Counted from the first letter of the stretch, positions 6,685 to 15,060 are shown. The stretch: DNA of 34,261 bases from Patescibacteria group bacterium (GCA_018830585.1 JAHJSD010000013.1:1-34261), one strand, 5' to 3'. The notes: generated by a model not told the origin, from the sequence alone. Made by a program: numbers and translations.

Positions 6685-7668
6685 ATGAGTCTAATCATTG
6701 CTTCTAATTTAAAAAAATACTATCGGGTTTACCACAAAGAACCGGGGCTTAAAGGATCGCTAAAATCGCTTTTTGCCAGAGAGTATCGGCAGCTAAAAGC
6801 GTTAGATGGAGTTAACTTTAAAATTAACCAGGGTGAGCTGATTGGTTTTATTGGTCCCAACGGCGCCGGGAAAACCACTACCTTAAAATGCCTCTCCGGA
6901 TTGCTTTGTCCGGACGATGGTTTTGTTTCCGTTTTAGGCTTTAACCCCTGGCAGAGAAAAGCGGAGTTTTTAAAACAAATCGCTTTTGTGATGGGGCAGA
7001 AGAATTTGCTTTGGTGGGATCTACCTCCGATAGAAACATTTTTACTCAATAAAGAAATTTACGCCATTCCTAAAAAGGACTTTGACAGCGCCCTTAAAGA
7101 ATTGGTAGACCTTTTGTCTGTGGAAGACATTCTTGGGGTGCCAACCAGAAAATTATCTTTAGGAGAGAGAATGAAATGTGAATTAATTGCCGCCTTACTT
7201 CATAAGCCCAAAGTTTTGTTTTTGGATGAGCCGACGATTGGTCTTGACGTGGTAATGCAGAAAAAAATCAGAGATTTTATTAAAAACTACAACCAAAAAT
7301 ATCAAGCGGCGATAATTCTTACTTCTCACTATATGGGCGATGTCCAGGAGCTGGCCAAAAGAGTAATTATTATCAATAAAGGAGTGATTGTTTTCGATGG
7401 ACAGCTGAGTGAAATTGTTAAAAAATACGCCGATCACAAGCTGATCTCAGTAGTTTTTTCCGAAAAGGTTCTTAAAAAGGATCTTAGAAGGATAGGCAAG
7501 ATTAAAGAGTTTGCTTTTCCGAAAGTTGTTTTGACGGTGAAAAAAAATCTTGCTTCTTTGGCCGCTTCGGAACTTTTGAAAAGTTTTCCGATCGAGGATT
7601 TAAACATTGAAGAGCCGGCGATCGAAGAAATTATCAGAGAGCTTTTTACCGGCAAGGATTATGCATGA
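6685..7668 (+). CDS. ABC-2 type exporter, ATP-binding subunit
   Basis: This 327-residue ATPase would power the two permeases encoded directly downstream. It carries Walker A GPNGAGKTT (57-65), signature LSLGERMK (157-164), Walker B VLFLDEP (177-183) and an H-loop histidine (TSHYMGD, H215). The long N-terminal lead (KKYYRVYHKEPGLKGSLKSLF) and the extra C-terminal domain after residue 240 resemble the multidrug/viologen-type exporter ATPases. The signature LSLGE replaces the common LSGGQ, as is usual in this subgroup. Its stop overlaps the next start in ATGA, indicating one operon. The substrate is unknown. Confidence 0.9.
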   Translation: MSLIIASNLKKYYRVYHKEPGLKGSLKSLFAREYRQLKALDGVNFKINQGELIGFIGPNGAGKTTTLKCLSGLLCPDDGFVSVLGFNPWQRKAEFLKQIAFVMGQKNLLWWDLPPIETFLLNKEIYAIPKKDFDSALKELVDLLSVEDILGVPTRKLSLGERMKCELIAALLHKPKVLFLDEPTIGLDVVMQKKIRDFIKNYNQKYQAAIILTSHYMGDVQELAKRVIIINKGVIVFDGQLSEIVKKYADHKLISVVFSEKVLKKDLRRIGKIKEFAFPKVVLTVKKNLASLAASELLKSFPIEDLNIEEPAIEEIIRELFTGKDYA

Positions 7669-8447
7669 AAAAATATTTGGCTATAGCCAGGTTGAGTCTT
7701 CAGGAAGATTTAGTCTATCGGAGTAACTTCTTTTTTTATTTTTGGGATCAGACGCTTTCTTTTTTAGTCCAGGTTTTGCTCTGGACAATTGTTTTTAAAG
7801 AATCCGACTCGATCGCCGGCTTTGATTTCAACGGCATTATTCAGTATTTTGTTATTGTCAGACTGATTCAGATTTTCACGGTTAGCAGAATAGCTTATGT
7901 TTTAGGAGACTTAATTATCAGCGGAGGCCTGTCCCGCTTTTTGATTCGCCCCTGGTCGTTTTTTTGGGCGATGTTTTCAAGACAATTGGGCAAGAAAATT
8001 TACCGTTTTTTTTACTTTTCCTTGGTAATTGCCGCTTTGTATTTTTTCGGTTTTGTCCAGCTTAGCTTGGTTAAAATTCTGATTTTCTTGGTAATGTTAG
8101 TCAATGTTTCGCTGCTTAGTTTTCTTTATAGCTTTAATTTGGGAGCCTTGGCTTTCTGGGCTACCAATATCACTTCATTAATTTGGTTTTTTCAGCAAGC
8201 GGCCGATTTTCTCGGTGGAGGCTGGTTGCCGGCCTCTTTTTTCCCGGTCTGGACTCTTTGGTTAATTAAAAAACTTCCTTTTTACCTTGCCTTAGGCTTT
8301 CCGGCAGAATTTTTTCAGGGTAAAATGGAGCCGGGCGGTGTATTGATTGGAATAGGCCAGCAACTGATTTGGATTTTCATTTTTTTCTTTTTAACTGCTT
8401 TAATTTGGGGTAAGGGGGTAAAGCAATATGAAGCAGTGGGTAATTGA
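7665..8447 (+). CDS. ABC-2 type exporter permease 1
   Basis: A 260-residue, very hydrophobic protein with about six membrane spans, starting MKKYLAIARLSLQEDLVYRSNFFFYF. This entry pattern, a cytoplasmic amphipathic helix followed by the first span, is typical of ABC-2/DUF990-like permeases. It contains GGLSRFLIRPWSFFW, similar to the cytoplasmic loop of that family. It overlaps the ATPase by four bases and the second permease by 20 bases. The two permeases probably form a heterodimer with two copies of the ATPase. The substrate cannot be inferred. Confidence 0.82.
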   Translation: MKKYLAIARLSLQEDLVYRSNFFFYFWDQTLSFLVQVLLWTIVFKESDSIAGFDFNGIIQYFVIVRLIQIFTVSRIAYVLGDLIISGGLSRFLIRPWSFFWAMFSRQLGKKIYRFFYFSLVIAALYFFGFVQLSLVKILIFLVMLVNVSLLSFLYSFNLGALAFWATNITSLIWFFQQAADFLGGGWLPASFFPVWTLWLIKKLPFYLALGFPAEFFQGKMEPGGVLIGIGQQLIWIFIFFFLTALIWGKGVKQYEAVGN

Positions 8448-9249
8448 AGCTAAAAATGATTGGCTTCATTCCTTTATGGTTTATTTGGTTTGGGCTCGGA
8501 TGATCTGGCTAAGGCAGTTAGCTTACCGTTTTAACTCTTTTTTCAGTTCTTTGGGTTCAATTTTTTGGCTTGCCGGGAGCCTGCTGACGCTTAATCTTAT
8601 TTTCGGAAAGGTTCATTCTTTGGCCGGCTGGGATTGGCAGAGTATGCTGGTTCTCTATGGCGTTTATAACCTCTGGTGGGGGATAATGGTTGCTTTTTTT
8701 AATGGTGGTTTGGCCATTAGCTCGCGGGTTAGAATGGGTTCGTTGGATAAAATTATGCTTTGGCCGGGAAAAGTCTTTTTTTACGCCTCGATGAAGTTCG
8801 AGCCCGAGCTTTTAACTCACTTTTTATTTGGACTGATAGTTTTGATCGCCGCGCTAATCAGGTCCGGTTTATCAATTTCAATCTCCAACCTTGGTCCTTT
8901 TATTATTTTAATGATTAATAGCTGGCTGTTGATTTTCTTTATCTCCGTTATTTTTGGTGCCACCGCTTTTTGGTTTATTGAAAATTCACATCTGACTAAT
9001 TTGTTTTGGGTTTGGGAGTCATTGGCGAAATATCCCCGTCAGTTTTTTATCCATTATAAATTGCTTTATTTAGCCGTCTATACTATTTTACCGGTTGTTT
9101 TCATCGCCGTCGTACCGGCCGAAGTCCTTTTGAGTAGGTCCAACTGGTTTTTGGTCGCTGGGTCTTTTTTAGTCACCCTGATAGCGGCTTTTTTGGCAAA
9201 AACCATTTGGCGCTTGGGTTTAAAAAGATATTCGGGAGTTTCCATCTAA
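8428..9249 (+). CDS. ABC-2 type exporter permease 2
   Basis: A 273-residue membrane protein paralogous in layout to the preceding gene: a cytoplasmic lead (VYLVWARMIWLRQLAYRFNSFF), about six spans, and a loop RMGSLDKIMLWPGKVFF matching GGLSRFLIRPWSFFW of permease 1. The start overlaps permease 1 by 20 bases with GTAAGGGGGTAA upstream as a weak ribosome site. It ends one base before miaA, so miaA is probably on the same transcript. Confidence 0.82.
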   Translation: MKQWVIEAKNDWLHSFMVYLVWARMIWLRQLAYRFNSFFSSLGSIFWLAGSLLTLNLIFGKVHSLAGWDWQSMLVLYGVYNLWWGIMVAFFNGGLAISSRVRMGSLDKIMLWPGKVFFYASMKFEPELLTHFLFGLIVLIAALIRSGLSISISNLGPFIILMINSWLLIFFISVIFGATAFWFIENSHLTNLFWVWESLAKYPRQFFIHYKLLYLAVYTILPVVFIAVVPAEVLLSRSNWFLVAGSFLVTLIAAFLAKTIWRLGLKRYSGVSI

Positions 9250-9250
9250 G

Positions 9251-10261
9251 ATGAAAAAAGTTTTAGTTATCTGCGGCCCGACGGCTACCGGAAAAACCTC
9301 GGTCGGAATAAGTTTGGCCAAAAAATTTAACGGCGAAATTGTTTCTGCTGATTCCCGGCAGATCTACCAAGGGTTAGATATTGGCACAGGTAAGGACCTT
9401 GATGAAAAATCAAAGTCCAAATATCAAATATCAAAAATAAATACCAAAAATCAAAAGCTCAAGGTTGGCTGGTATCCGATCGATGGTGTTCCGGTTTGGC
9501 TTTTAGACATAGTTTCCCCGAAGGTCCAATTTAATGTTGCCGACTGGCTATCTTGTGCCGATTTGGCAATTGAAGATATTTGGCGCAGAAATAAACTGCC
9601 GATTATTGTTGGCGGCACCGGTTTTTATATTAAAGCTCTGACCGATGATTTGGAAACTTTAGCCATTCCTCCGGACTGGGGATTGAGAAAAAAATTAGAG
9701 AGCCTTTCTTTACCTGAATTGCAGAAAAGGCTAACAGAAGTTAATGCGGAAGCTTTTGAAAAAATGAACTCTTCCGATCAGGCCAACCCAAGAAGGCTGA
9801 TCCGCAAGATAGAAATTAGCCTTGCTAAAAGAAAAAACCTCCTCGTTGCCCTATCGGGGCGAACGTCTTGTACCAGAAGACCAATTCCTCCACGTATTGA
9901 GATAAACTTTTTATCAATAGGGCTAACCGCATCGAGAAAAATAATTTATCAAAAAATAGATTTCCGCGTAAAGGATAGGATTAAAGCGGGTCTTATTGAT
10001 GAGATAAAATCTCTTTTAGAGAAAGGTTTTTCTTGGGCAGATCCCGGAATGGACACCCTTGCTTACAGAGAGTTCCGGCTTTTTGTTGAAGGAGAAGAAA
10101 CTTTTAAACAGGCAACCGAAAGGTGGTTTTTAGATGAATGTCATTATTCTAAAAGGCAGCAGACTTGGTTTAAAAAGCAAAAAGATATTCGCTGGTTTGA
10201 TATTTCCAAAAAGGGGTTCCGGTCTGAAATAGCAAAGCTGGTAGAAAGATGGTATATTTAA
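9251..10261 (+). CDS. miaA: tRNA dimethylallyltransferase MiaA
   Basis: MiaA transfers a dimethylallyl group to N6 of A37 in tRNAs reading U-starting codons. The 336-residue protein has the P-loop GPTATGKTS (9-17), SADSRQIYQGLDIGTGK (32-48) with the catalytic region aspartate, the IVGGTGFYIKAL segment, and DQANPRRLIRKIEI (tRNA-binding region). Residues 51-72 are a low-complexity, K/S/N/Q-rich insert encoded by a near-tandem CAAATATCAAAAAT repeat at about 9401-9466, where the family has a short loop. The C-terminal region (SKRQQTWFKKQKDIRWFD) is intact, so the gene looks functional. Confidence 0.95.
   Translation: MKKVLVICGPTATGKTSVGISLAKKFNGEIVSADSRQIYQGLDIGTGKDLDEKSKSKYQISKINTKNQKLKVGWYPIDGVPVWLLDIVSPKVQFNVADWLSCADLAIEDIWRRNKLPIIVGGTGFYIKALTDDLETLAIPPDWGLRKKLESLSLPELQKRLTEVNAEAFEKMNSSDQANPRRLIRKIEISLAKRKNLLVALSGRTSCTRRPIPPRIEINFLSIGLTASRKIIYQKIDFRVKDRIKAGLIDEIKSLLEKGFSWADPGMDTLAYREFRLFVEGEETFKQATERWFLDECHYSKRQQTWFKKQKDIRWFDISKKGFRSEIAKLVERWYI
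9401..9466 (+). repeat. AT-rich near-tandem repeat inside miaA
   Basis: Repeats of CAAATATCAAA and CAAAAATCAAA stay in frame and encode a basic/polar loop. Their composition differs from the surrounding miaA sequence. Confidence 0.6.
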
Positions 10262-10276
10262 GAAGAAACACTTTCT

Positions 10277-11278
10277 ATGGCTATGGCAAAAGAAATTAAG
10301 AAAGTTGAAATTTCCAGAAAGACGATTATCTTTCTGGCTCTTTTTTTGACTTTAATCTGGTTTTTATACCAGATAAAAGATATCTTGTTGGCCCTTTTTA
10401 TTTCCCTGATTTTGGTAGGCGCCCTTAACCCGTTGGTAACCAGGTTGGAAAAAAAAGGAGTGGCCCGCTGGTCGGCGATTTTCTTTTTTTACTCTCTGAT
10501 ATTGATAGTCTTGCTTTTAGCAATTGCCGGGTTGGTTCCTCCTTTAGTGGAGCAAACCGGGCTTTTGGTCCAGGCGATAACCAATCTTTCCGGCAAACTT
10601 TCGTTTTTGGGGCTGTCTTCCGAAATCTTGCAGTCTCAGCTTCAGGGTTTAGGTGGCTTGCCCTCTCAGATAGCGAAACTGGTGTTTTCTGTTTTCTCGA
10701 ATATTGCCGCAATTTTAGCTATTTTGATAATCACTTTTTATCTGCTTTTGGAACATAAAAATTTAGACCGTTATCTTTTTTCCGTTTTCGGCTCTAAAGG
10801 AAAAGACAGGGCCAAAGCGGTTGTCGAGAAGTTAGAAGAAAAAATGGGCAGCTGGGTTCGGGCTCAACTGCTTTTAATGACCATCATTGGTTTGCTCTCC
10901 TATTTGGGCTTTAAACTTTTGGGATTGAAGTTCGCTCTCCCGTTAGCGATTCTGGCAGGTTTTTTAGAACTGGTACCCAACATCGGTCCGACAATCGCTG
11001 CCATTCCGGCTATTTTGGTTGGTTTGATGGTTTCTCCTCTGATAGCCTTTTTGACCTTAGCCTGGTGTCTCATTATCCAGCAATTGGAAAACAGCCTGAT
11101 TGTTCCGAAATTGATGCAAAAATCTGTCGGCGTCAATCCCTTAATAACGATTCTGTCCTTGGCAATCGGTTTTAAGTTGGCCGGAATTAAGGGCGCTGTT
11201 TTGGCAGTGCCGATCTATTTGATGGTGGAGACCTTTTGGTTAGAGCGGAAGTTTTTTAAAAAAACCAAAGGTGAGTAA
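10277..11278 (+). CDS. AI-2E family transporter (PerM/YhhT-like membrane protein)
   Basis: A 333-residue polytopic membrane protein with the family layout: two N-terminal spans (IIFLALFLTLIWFLYQIKDILLALFISLIL), NPLVTRLEKKGVARWSAIFFFYSLILIVLLL, then a soluble middle, and the signature LELVPNIGPTIAAIPAILVGL followed by QQLENSLIVPKLMQKSVGVNPL. Members are assigned diverse export roles, including autoinducer-2 and Na+/H+ exchange, so the substrate is open. Either of two ATGs two codons apart (10277, 10283) could start it. Its last bases overlap the 3' end of rnpB on the opposite strand. Confidence 0.9.
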   Translation: MAMAKEIKKVEISRKTIIFLALFLTLIWFLYQIKDILLALFISLILVGALNPLVTRLEKKGVARWSAIFFFYSLILIVLLLAIAGLVPPLVEQTGLLVQAITNLSGKLSFLGLSSEILQSQLQGLGGLPSQIAKLVFSVFSNIAAILAILIITFYLLLEHKNLDRYLFSVFGSKGKDRAKAVVEKLEEKMGSWVRAQLLLMTIIGLLSYLGFKLLGLKFALPLAILAGFLELVPNIGPTIAAIPAILVGLMVSPLIAFLTLAWCLIIQQLENSLIVPKLMQKSVGVNPLITILSLAIGFKLAGIKGAVLAVPIYLMVETFWLERKFFKKTKGE

Positions 11279-11610
11279 GCCAGATTCTGTTCTTCCGAAT
11301 CTTCAAAGAAACCCGGAATAAGTTCATCTATCTAATGCTCTCTACCTGGCGCTTTCCCCAAAATTTTAGGGGTAGAGGGAGGCTCTCGGCGCCTTTTTGA
11401 GATTGCTCAAGGGAGGGTTGCCCGTTTCACTTCATCTACCTAAGCGTTTAAGCTTTTGGCAGAATCTTCGTCACTGTGGCCCTATCTCTTCCCGGCTTTA
11501 CGTCGGGAGTTCCGTCTTGCGTTGGAACACCTTTGCCTCCGTGAGTCTGGACTTTCCTACCCACCAAAAGCTTACGCATTTAGGCGGGTCGAACTTCCTG
11601 ACCTTTGGTG
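11262..11610 (-). ncRNA. rnpB: RNase P RNA
   Basis: The catalytic RNA of RNase P, which trims tRNA 5' ends. On the minus strand the conserved element TAGGAAAGTCCAGACTC lies near the 5' end and AACAGAATCTGGCTTACT near the 3' end; these are the two halves of the P4 core. CCAAAGGT at the 5' end pairs with ACCTTTGG at the 3' end to form P1, followed by a run of seven T that would terminate transcription. Length, about 350 nt, is normal. The 3' end overlaps the stop of the convergent AI-2E gene. Exact ends are estimated from P1. Confidence 0.92.
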
Positions 11611-11615
11611 ATCTG

Positions 11616-11644
11616 ATTATACTACAGTTATAGGATATCTTCAA
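11616..11644 (-). promoter_or_regulatory. Promoter of rnpB
   Basis: On the minus strand TTGAAG (11639-11644), 17 bp, TATAAT (11616-11621), placing the start a few bases before the P1 helix. Confidence 0.75.
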
Positions 11645-11739
11645 GATTCAGTTTTCCCGTTCAAACCCGACTAATCACTCTTCTTCGATTTCGGAACAAG
11701 GGTTCTCTATTATTAACATTTCTCCATCGGGTCCGGTAA

Positions 11740-11936
11740 GAAGTAATGTATCACACACCGATCACACACCAGGTGTGTGTTAGGTTGACACATCGGGAAT
11801 TGTTTCCAAAATACCCCGCGCCAGGGCGGGAAAGTGTATTTTATTCTTCGAGCAACGTCGAGAAGAATTTGTTAAATAAATTCGATCCTGGAAACGAAAG
11901 ACTTAAAACGATCCAGGATCGTGACCTCTTTATTTT
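11740..11936 (+). repeat. Modular repeat, CACACC-palindrome type, copy 1
   Basis: Ordered blocks: CACACACCAGGTGTGTG palindrome (about 11763-11779), TAGGTTGACACATCGGGAATT, a CCCGCGCCAGGGCGGG hairpin, an ATTCTTCGAGCAACGTCGAGAAGAAT hairpin region near 11846, and a long hairpin of CGATCCTGG and its partner CGATCCAGGATCGTGA. Related copies occur near 14880, 23312, 25258, 26902 and 30488, all on the plus strand. The rest of 11645-12122 holds only a further CTCGCCTCGCTGGGCGGTTGAAGC module at 12014. Confidence 0.85.
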
Positions 11937-12122
11937 CTCTGTTACCCCGAGCTTTTCCCTGCCACCTTGACCCCCTATTTCCCCTGTCGCCCTGATCTTC
12001 CCTTTCCGCCATTTCTCGCCTCGCTGGGCGGTTGAAGCGGGCCGGCAGGAGTGAAGTACCGTAAGGCTTTAGCCAGTGGTATTTCATTTCACCAGTTTCA
12101 AACCCTCTTTCTTCACCGGAAA

Positions 12123-12131
12123 TGGTATAAA
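12123..12131 (+). promoter_or_regulatory. Extended -10 promoter of yifB
   Basis: TGG plus TATAAA, 15 bases before the ATG, with no good -35. The leader is only about eight bases, containing AGGA. Confidence 0.55.
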
Positions 12132-12146
12132 TAAAGCAGGAAAATC

Positions 12147-13688
12147 ATGCTTGCCAAAATTTATTCCGTTGCCAATAAAGGTTTAGAAACGATAAAGATA
12201 GAGGTTGAAGTGGATGTGGCAAAGAAAGGCTTTCCCAGTCTTCAGATTGTCGGTTTGCCCAGCAAAGCGGTTGAAGAAGCCAAAGAAAGGGTCAGAACGG
12301 CGATCGTTAACTCCGGAATCGATTTTCCCAGCCGGTCAAAAGTAATTATCAATCTTGCTCCGGCAGATGTAGTCAAGGAGGGTTCCTGTTATGATTTACC
12401 GATTGCCTTAGCTGTCTTATTGGCTTCCGGTCAGATAAGAAACGACCCATTGTTGTTTAAAGAAAGTTTGTTTTATGGCGAACTCTCCTTGGACGGCAGC
12501 CTAAGACACACCAAGGGGGTTTTTCTTTTAGCCGCTTTTGCCAAAGATGAAAATTTTAAAAATATTTTTGTCCCTCCGGATTCTGCCAACGAAGCCGCTT
12601 GTTTAAGCAAGCCAATAGTTTACCCGGTTTTTTCTTTGACTAAATTGTTGGTTCACCTAACCGGTCTTGAAAAAATAAGACCGCTTAAAAAAGTATCGGT
12701 TTCGCAGCTGCTTAAAAATCCGGAATCGGAATTTGATATGGCCGACGTTGTTGGTCAATATCAGGCCAAAAGAGCTTTGGAAATTGCCGCCGCCGGCGAT
12801 CACAATGTTTTTATGAAAGGGCCTCCGGGGTCAGGTAAAACTATGTTAGCCCGGGCAATGACCGGAATAATGCCCCCTTTAACAGAAGAGGCATCTTTAG
12901 AAGTGACCAAAATTTATTCTTTAACCGGGAACCTCAAGCCGGGCGAGTTTATTGTTAAAGAAAGACCTTTCAGGGCGCCCCACCATACTATCAGCCGGGT
13001 CGGCCTGATTGGCGGCGGCAGTAAACTGCAACCCGGAGAAGTAAGCATGGCCCACCGGGGAATTTTATTTTTGGACGAAATTTCCGAATTTCCAAGGAGT
13101 GTCATCGAGTCTTTGCGCCAGCCGATAGAAGACCGCCGGGTGACAATCAGCCGGGCTTTGGGAACGGCCACTTTTCCGTCTACCTTCTTAATGGTGGCGG
13201 CCAGCAACCCTTGTCCCTGCGGCTTCTTGGGTCACCCTGAGAAAGCCTGCCGCTGTTTGCCCGGAGACATTGCCCGCTACCGGCGGAAAATATCCGGACC
13301 GATTTTAGACCGGATCGACATTCATATCGAGGTTCCGGCCGTGCCGGCGGGGAAACTGACGGACAAAAATAATTTTAGCGAGTCTTCGGCTTTGATCAGA
13401 AAGAGAGTTATCTTTGCCAGGGAAAGACAGAAAAAGCGGTTTAAAGATACCAATCTCATATCCAATGGTGAAATGAGGACCGAAGAAATCAAGCGGTATT
13501 GTCCTTTAAACACCGATTGTCTTAACCTTTTGCGCCAGGCGGTTTCGCAGAGCAACCTTTCCGCCCGGGCCTATTTTAAGATAATCAAAATTGCCCGTAC
13601 TATTGCCGATTTATCCAACGAGGAAGAAATAAAAATTGCCCATTTGGCAGAAGCTCTGCAGTATCGGCCAAAAGAAGACGACTATTGA
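12147..13688 (+). CDS. YifB/ComM family AAA+ ATPase (Mg-chelatase-like)
   Basis: A full-length 513-residue protein. The N-terminal 180 residues form the Lon-protease-like ChlI domain (GLPSKAVEEAKERVRTAI, NLAPADVVKEGSCYDLPIAL). The AAA+ core has Walker A GPPGSGKT (225-232), a GILFLDEISEF Walker B, and a cysteine cluster NPCPCGFLGH...CRC characteristic of the family. The C-terminal helix bundle is SARAYFKIIKIARTIADL. ComM in Haemophilus and Vibrio is a helicase that promotes branch migration during transformation, so a role in DNA uptake or recombination is plausible here. It is transcribed alone. Confidence 0.93.
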   Translation: MLAKIYSVANKGLETIKIEVEVDVAKKGFPSLQIVGLPSKAVEEAKERVRTAIVNSGIDFPSRSKVIINLAPADVVKEGSCYDLPIALAVLLASGQIRNDPLLFKESLFYGELSLDGSLRHTKGVFLLAAFAKDENFKNIFVPPDSANEAACLSKPIVYPVFSLTKLLVHLTGLEKIRPLKKVSVSQLLKNPESEFDMADVVGQYQAKRALEIAAAGDHNVFMKGPPGSGKTMLARAMTGIMPPLTEEASLEVTKIYSLTGNLKPGEFIVKERPFRAPHHTISRVGLIGGGSKLQPGEVSMAHRGILFLDEISEFPRSVIESLRQPIEDRRVTISRALGTATFPSTFLMVAASNPCPCGFLGHPEKACRCLPGDIARYRRKISGPILDRIDIHIEVPAVPAGKLTDKNNFSESSALIRKRVIFARERQKKRFKDTNLISNGEMRTEEIKRYCPLNTDCLNLLRQAVSQSNLSARAYFKIIKIARTIADLSNEEEIKIAHLAEALQYRPKEDDY

Positions 13689-13746
13689 TTTAAATATTTA
13701 TCATTTCTTGTGCCGTCCAGCCTATTTTTTTGGCCGGAAACCGATT

Positions 13747-13792
13747 AAGAAAACCCCCCCGTTTCTTAGTTCGGAAAAAGGGGAGTTTTCTA
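13747..13792. terminator. Bidirectional terminator between yifB and the DUF5679 gene
   Basis: AAAACCCCCC and GGGGAGTTTT form a stem with flanking A and T runs. On the minus strand it ends GGGGGGGTTTTCTT, a good intrinsic terminator for the small gene. Confidence 0.7.
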
Positions 13793-13806
13793 ACCTTCGA
13801 TACTTC

Positions 13807-13956
13807 TTATTTTGCGGAAACAAACTTGAACATTACTGTTCCGCAGTCAGGACACTTGGCTTTTACAAAAGGTCTACCGTTTTTAGCGGTTCCGTGCTCA
13901 CAGCTGGCATCATCGACATCCTTTTTAGCGCGACATTTTACACAGTAGAAAACCAT
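13807..13956 (-). CDS. DUF5679 family mini zinc-ribbon protein
   Basis: A 49-residue protein, MVFYCVKCRAKKDV then a middle segment with KNGRPFVKAKCPDCGTVMFKF. Two CxxC pairs (C5-x-x-C8 and CPDC) and the NGR-P motif match the small DUF5679 zinc-ribbon family, frequent in CPR bacteria; function is unknown. ATG at 13956 is preceded by AAGGGGGTG about ten bases away as ribosome site. It has its own promoter and terminator, so it is a genuine monocistronic gene despite its size. Confidence 0.85.
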   Translation of the reverse strand: MVFYCVKCRAKKDVDDASCEHGTAKNGRPFVKAKCPDCGTVMFKFVSAK

Positions 13957-14001
13957 TCTTACTTTCACCCCCTTCCAAAGCAGGAAAATTCAAGTAGGCA
14001 C

Positions 14002-14031
14002 AATATAACATGGTCCAGGCAGGAATTGCAA
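14002..14031 (-). promoter_or_regulatory. Promoter of the DUF5679 gene
   Basis: On the minus strand TTGCAA (14026-14031), 18 bp, TATATT (14002-14007). The leader would be about 40 nt. Confidence 0.6.
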
Positions 14032-14084
14032 GTGAAGCTCTCTTGAGGTAACGTCTGGAGGAAAATTTCCGTTCTCCGTCGTTC

Positions 14085-14305
14085 TGAACCAATGGTGACG
14101 GAAGGTCTTCCCTCGTCATTCTGGGTGTAGCGAAGAATCCCCTAATCTTCGGGTGATTCTTCTCTAAAAGGGGATCTGTCTGCTCGCCTCGCTAAGCGGT
14201 CGAAGCGAGCCTGTGTCTACGCCACACCCCCGGGGTGACCTGCCTGCCGGCAGGCAGGGCTTTTGGCTCCCCGGGGGTGGGTTAATTCGATCCAGGATCG
14301 TGATG
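14085..14305 (+). repeat. Repeat cluster: CGTCATTC, CTCGCCTCGC and CCCCGGGG modules
   Basis: Non-coding. Ordered modules: CGTCATTCTGGGTGTAGCGAAGAATCCCC (14113), CTCGCCTCGCTAAGCGGTCGAAGCGAGCCTG (14182), CACCCCCGGGGTG, a CCTGCCGGCAGG insert, GGCTCCCCGGGGGTGGGTTAATT, and CGATCCAGGATCGTGAT. The CACCCCCGGGG and CCCCGGGGGTG ends pair around a loop. Related compound units recur near 2104, 25471, 26378 and 33751. Confidence 0.85.
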
Positions 14306-14415
14306 GTCTCTATCGTTCGAGTTCCTCGGCCTGAGCCAAGTTGAATTTTTTTGCGGATCCCCTTTTCAAAAGGAGAGAGGTAGATACTTTGTGACAGTTG
14401 AGGTTATGAGGTTAT

Positions 14416-14988
14416 ATGATAGAGCTAAAGTTATTAAAACCAAAAAACATGTCAGGAGAATCTTCTGAAATACCAATAAAAGATAGCAGTAAAGAAACAA
14501 TCCGAGGGATTACTTATGAAAGAATACCCTTTCCCACAGAAGGGAGATTTGTTAGGTCTTTTCTGGAAGCTCATCCAGAGATTGCTTTAACGAGAGATTT
14601 ATGGCCAGACTTAATTGAGACGAACAGAAGTCGTCCCGAAGCAACGATATTATTTGCTGGATTTAAGAGATGGAACACAGAGGGCATGATGAGGGGACGA
14701 ACTGTCCACAAGTTAGCTGAACAGCTTGATGATACGATCGGGTTCATTGACTGGATGACTACTACTCATATTGAAGAATTGGTGGCTCGTGGGTTGGCTG
14801 ATCACTTTGAGGATTGTGGATACCAAGGCGTCAAATTATTTGGGGTGTTTCACAGGGGCTATTTTGCCCTTAGGTTGACTAACACACACCAGGCTAACAC
14901 ACACCAGGTGTGTGTTAGGTTGACACATCGGGAATTATTTTCAAAATACCCTACATCAGATGTGGGAAATTCTTCGGGCGCATTATAA
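14416..14988 (+). CDS. Hypothetical protein with repeat-derived C-terminus
   Basis: No family is recognised. The first about 153 residues look like a globular soluble protein (PTEGRFVRSFLEAHPEIALTRD, FAGFKRWNTEGMMRGRTVHKLAEQ, a helical IEELVARGLADHFEDCGYQGVK). After YFALRLT the frame runs into the CACACC-palindrome repeat, so the last 35-40 residues (NTHQVCVRLTHRELFSKYP and on) are translated repeat DNA, also readable in other copies. The original 3' end was probably replaced by the repeat. ATG at 14416 is the first good start; no strong ribosome site is seen. It may be a decaying gene. Confidence 0.55.
   Translation: MIELKLLKPKNMSGESSEIPIKDSSKETIRGITYERIPFPTEGRFVRSFLEAHPEIALTRDLWPDLIETNRSRPEATILFAGFKRWNTEGMMRGRTVHKLAEQLDDTIGFIDWMTTTHIEELVARGLADHFEDCGYQGVKLFGVFHRGYFALRLTNTHQANTHQVCVRLTHRELFSKYPTSDVGNSSGAL
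14876..14980 (+). repeat. Modular repeat, CACACC-palindrome type, copy 2
   Basis: A doubled CACACACCAGG start, the CACACCAGGTGTGTG palindrome, TAGGTTGACACATCGGGAATT, a CAGATGTGGGAAATTCTTCG tail. It lies inside the 3' part of the preceding frame. Confidence 0.85.
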
Positions 14989-14994
14989 TCTTGA

Positions 14995-15060
14995 GCAGTT
15001 CGACGAGTTTGCCCTGAGTGAGCCGAAGGGCTCACTGTTGAACTTGTCGAAGGATTATAA
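14995..15060 (+). repeat. REP-like hairpin of the GTTCGACGAG type
   Basis: GTTCGACGAGTTTGCCCTGAG, GAGCCGAAGGGCTC and TTGAACTTGTCGAAGG form a stem-loop like the widespread TTCGACAAG/CTTGTCGAA intergenic palindromes. The remaining 15061-15300 holds short hairpins only and no gene is supported. Confidence 0.65.

Noticed and set aside
10900-11136. Minus-strand open frames inside recA, rny, the AI-2E gene, recJ and other long genes
   Set aside because: They lie opposite well-supported conserved genes, have no ribosome sites and show no family features.
11746-11970. Open frame with THQVCVRLTHRELFPKYP
   Set aside because: The same peptide appears wherever the CACACC-palindrome repeat is read in this frame, so it is repeat DNA and not a protein family.
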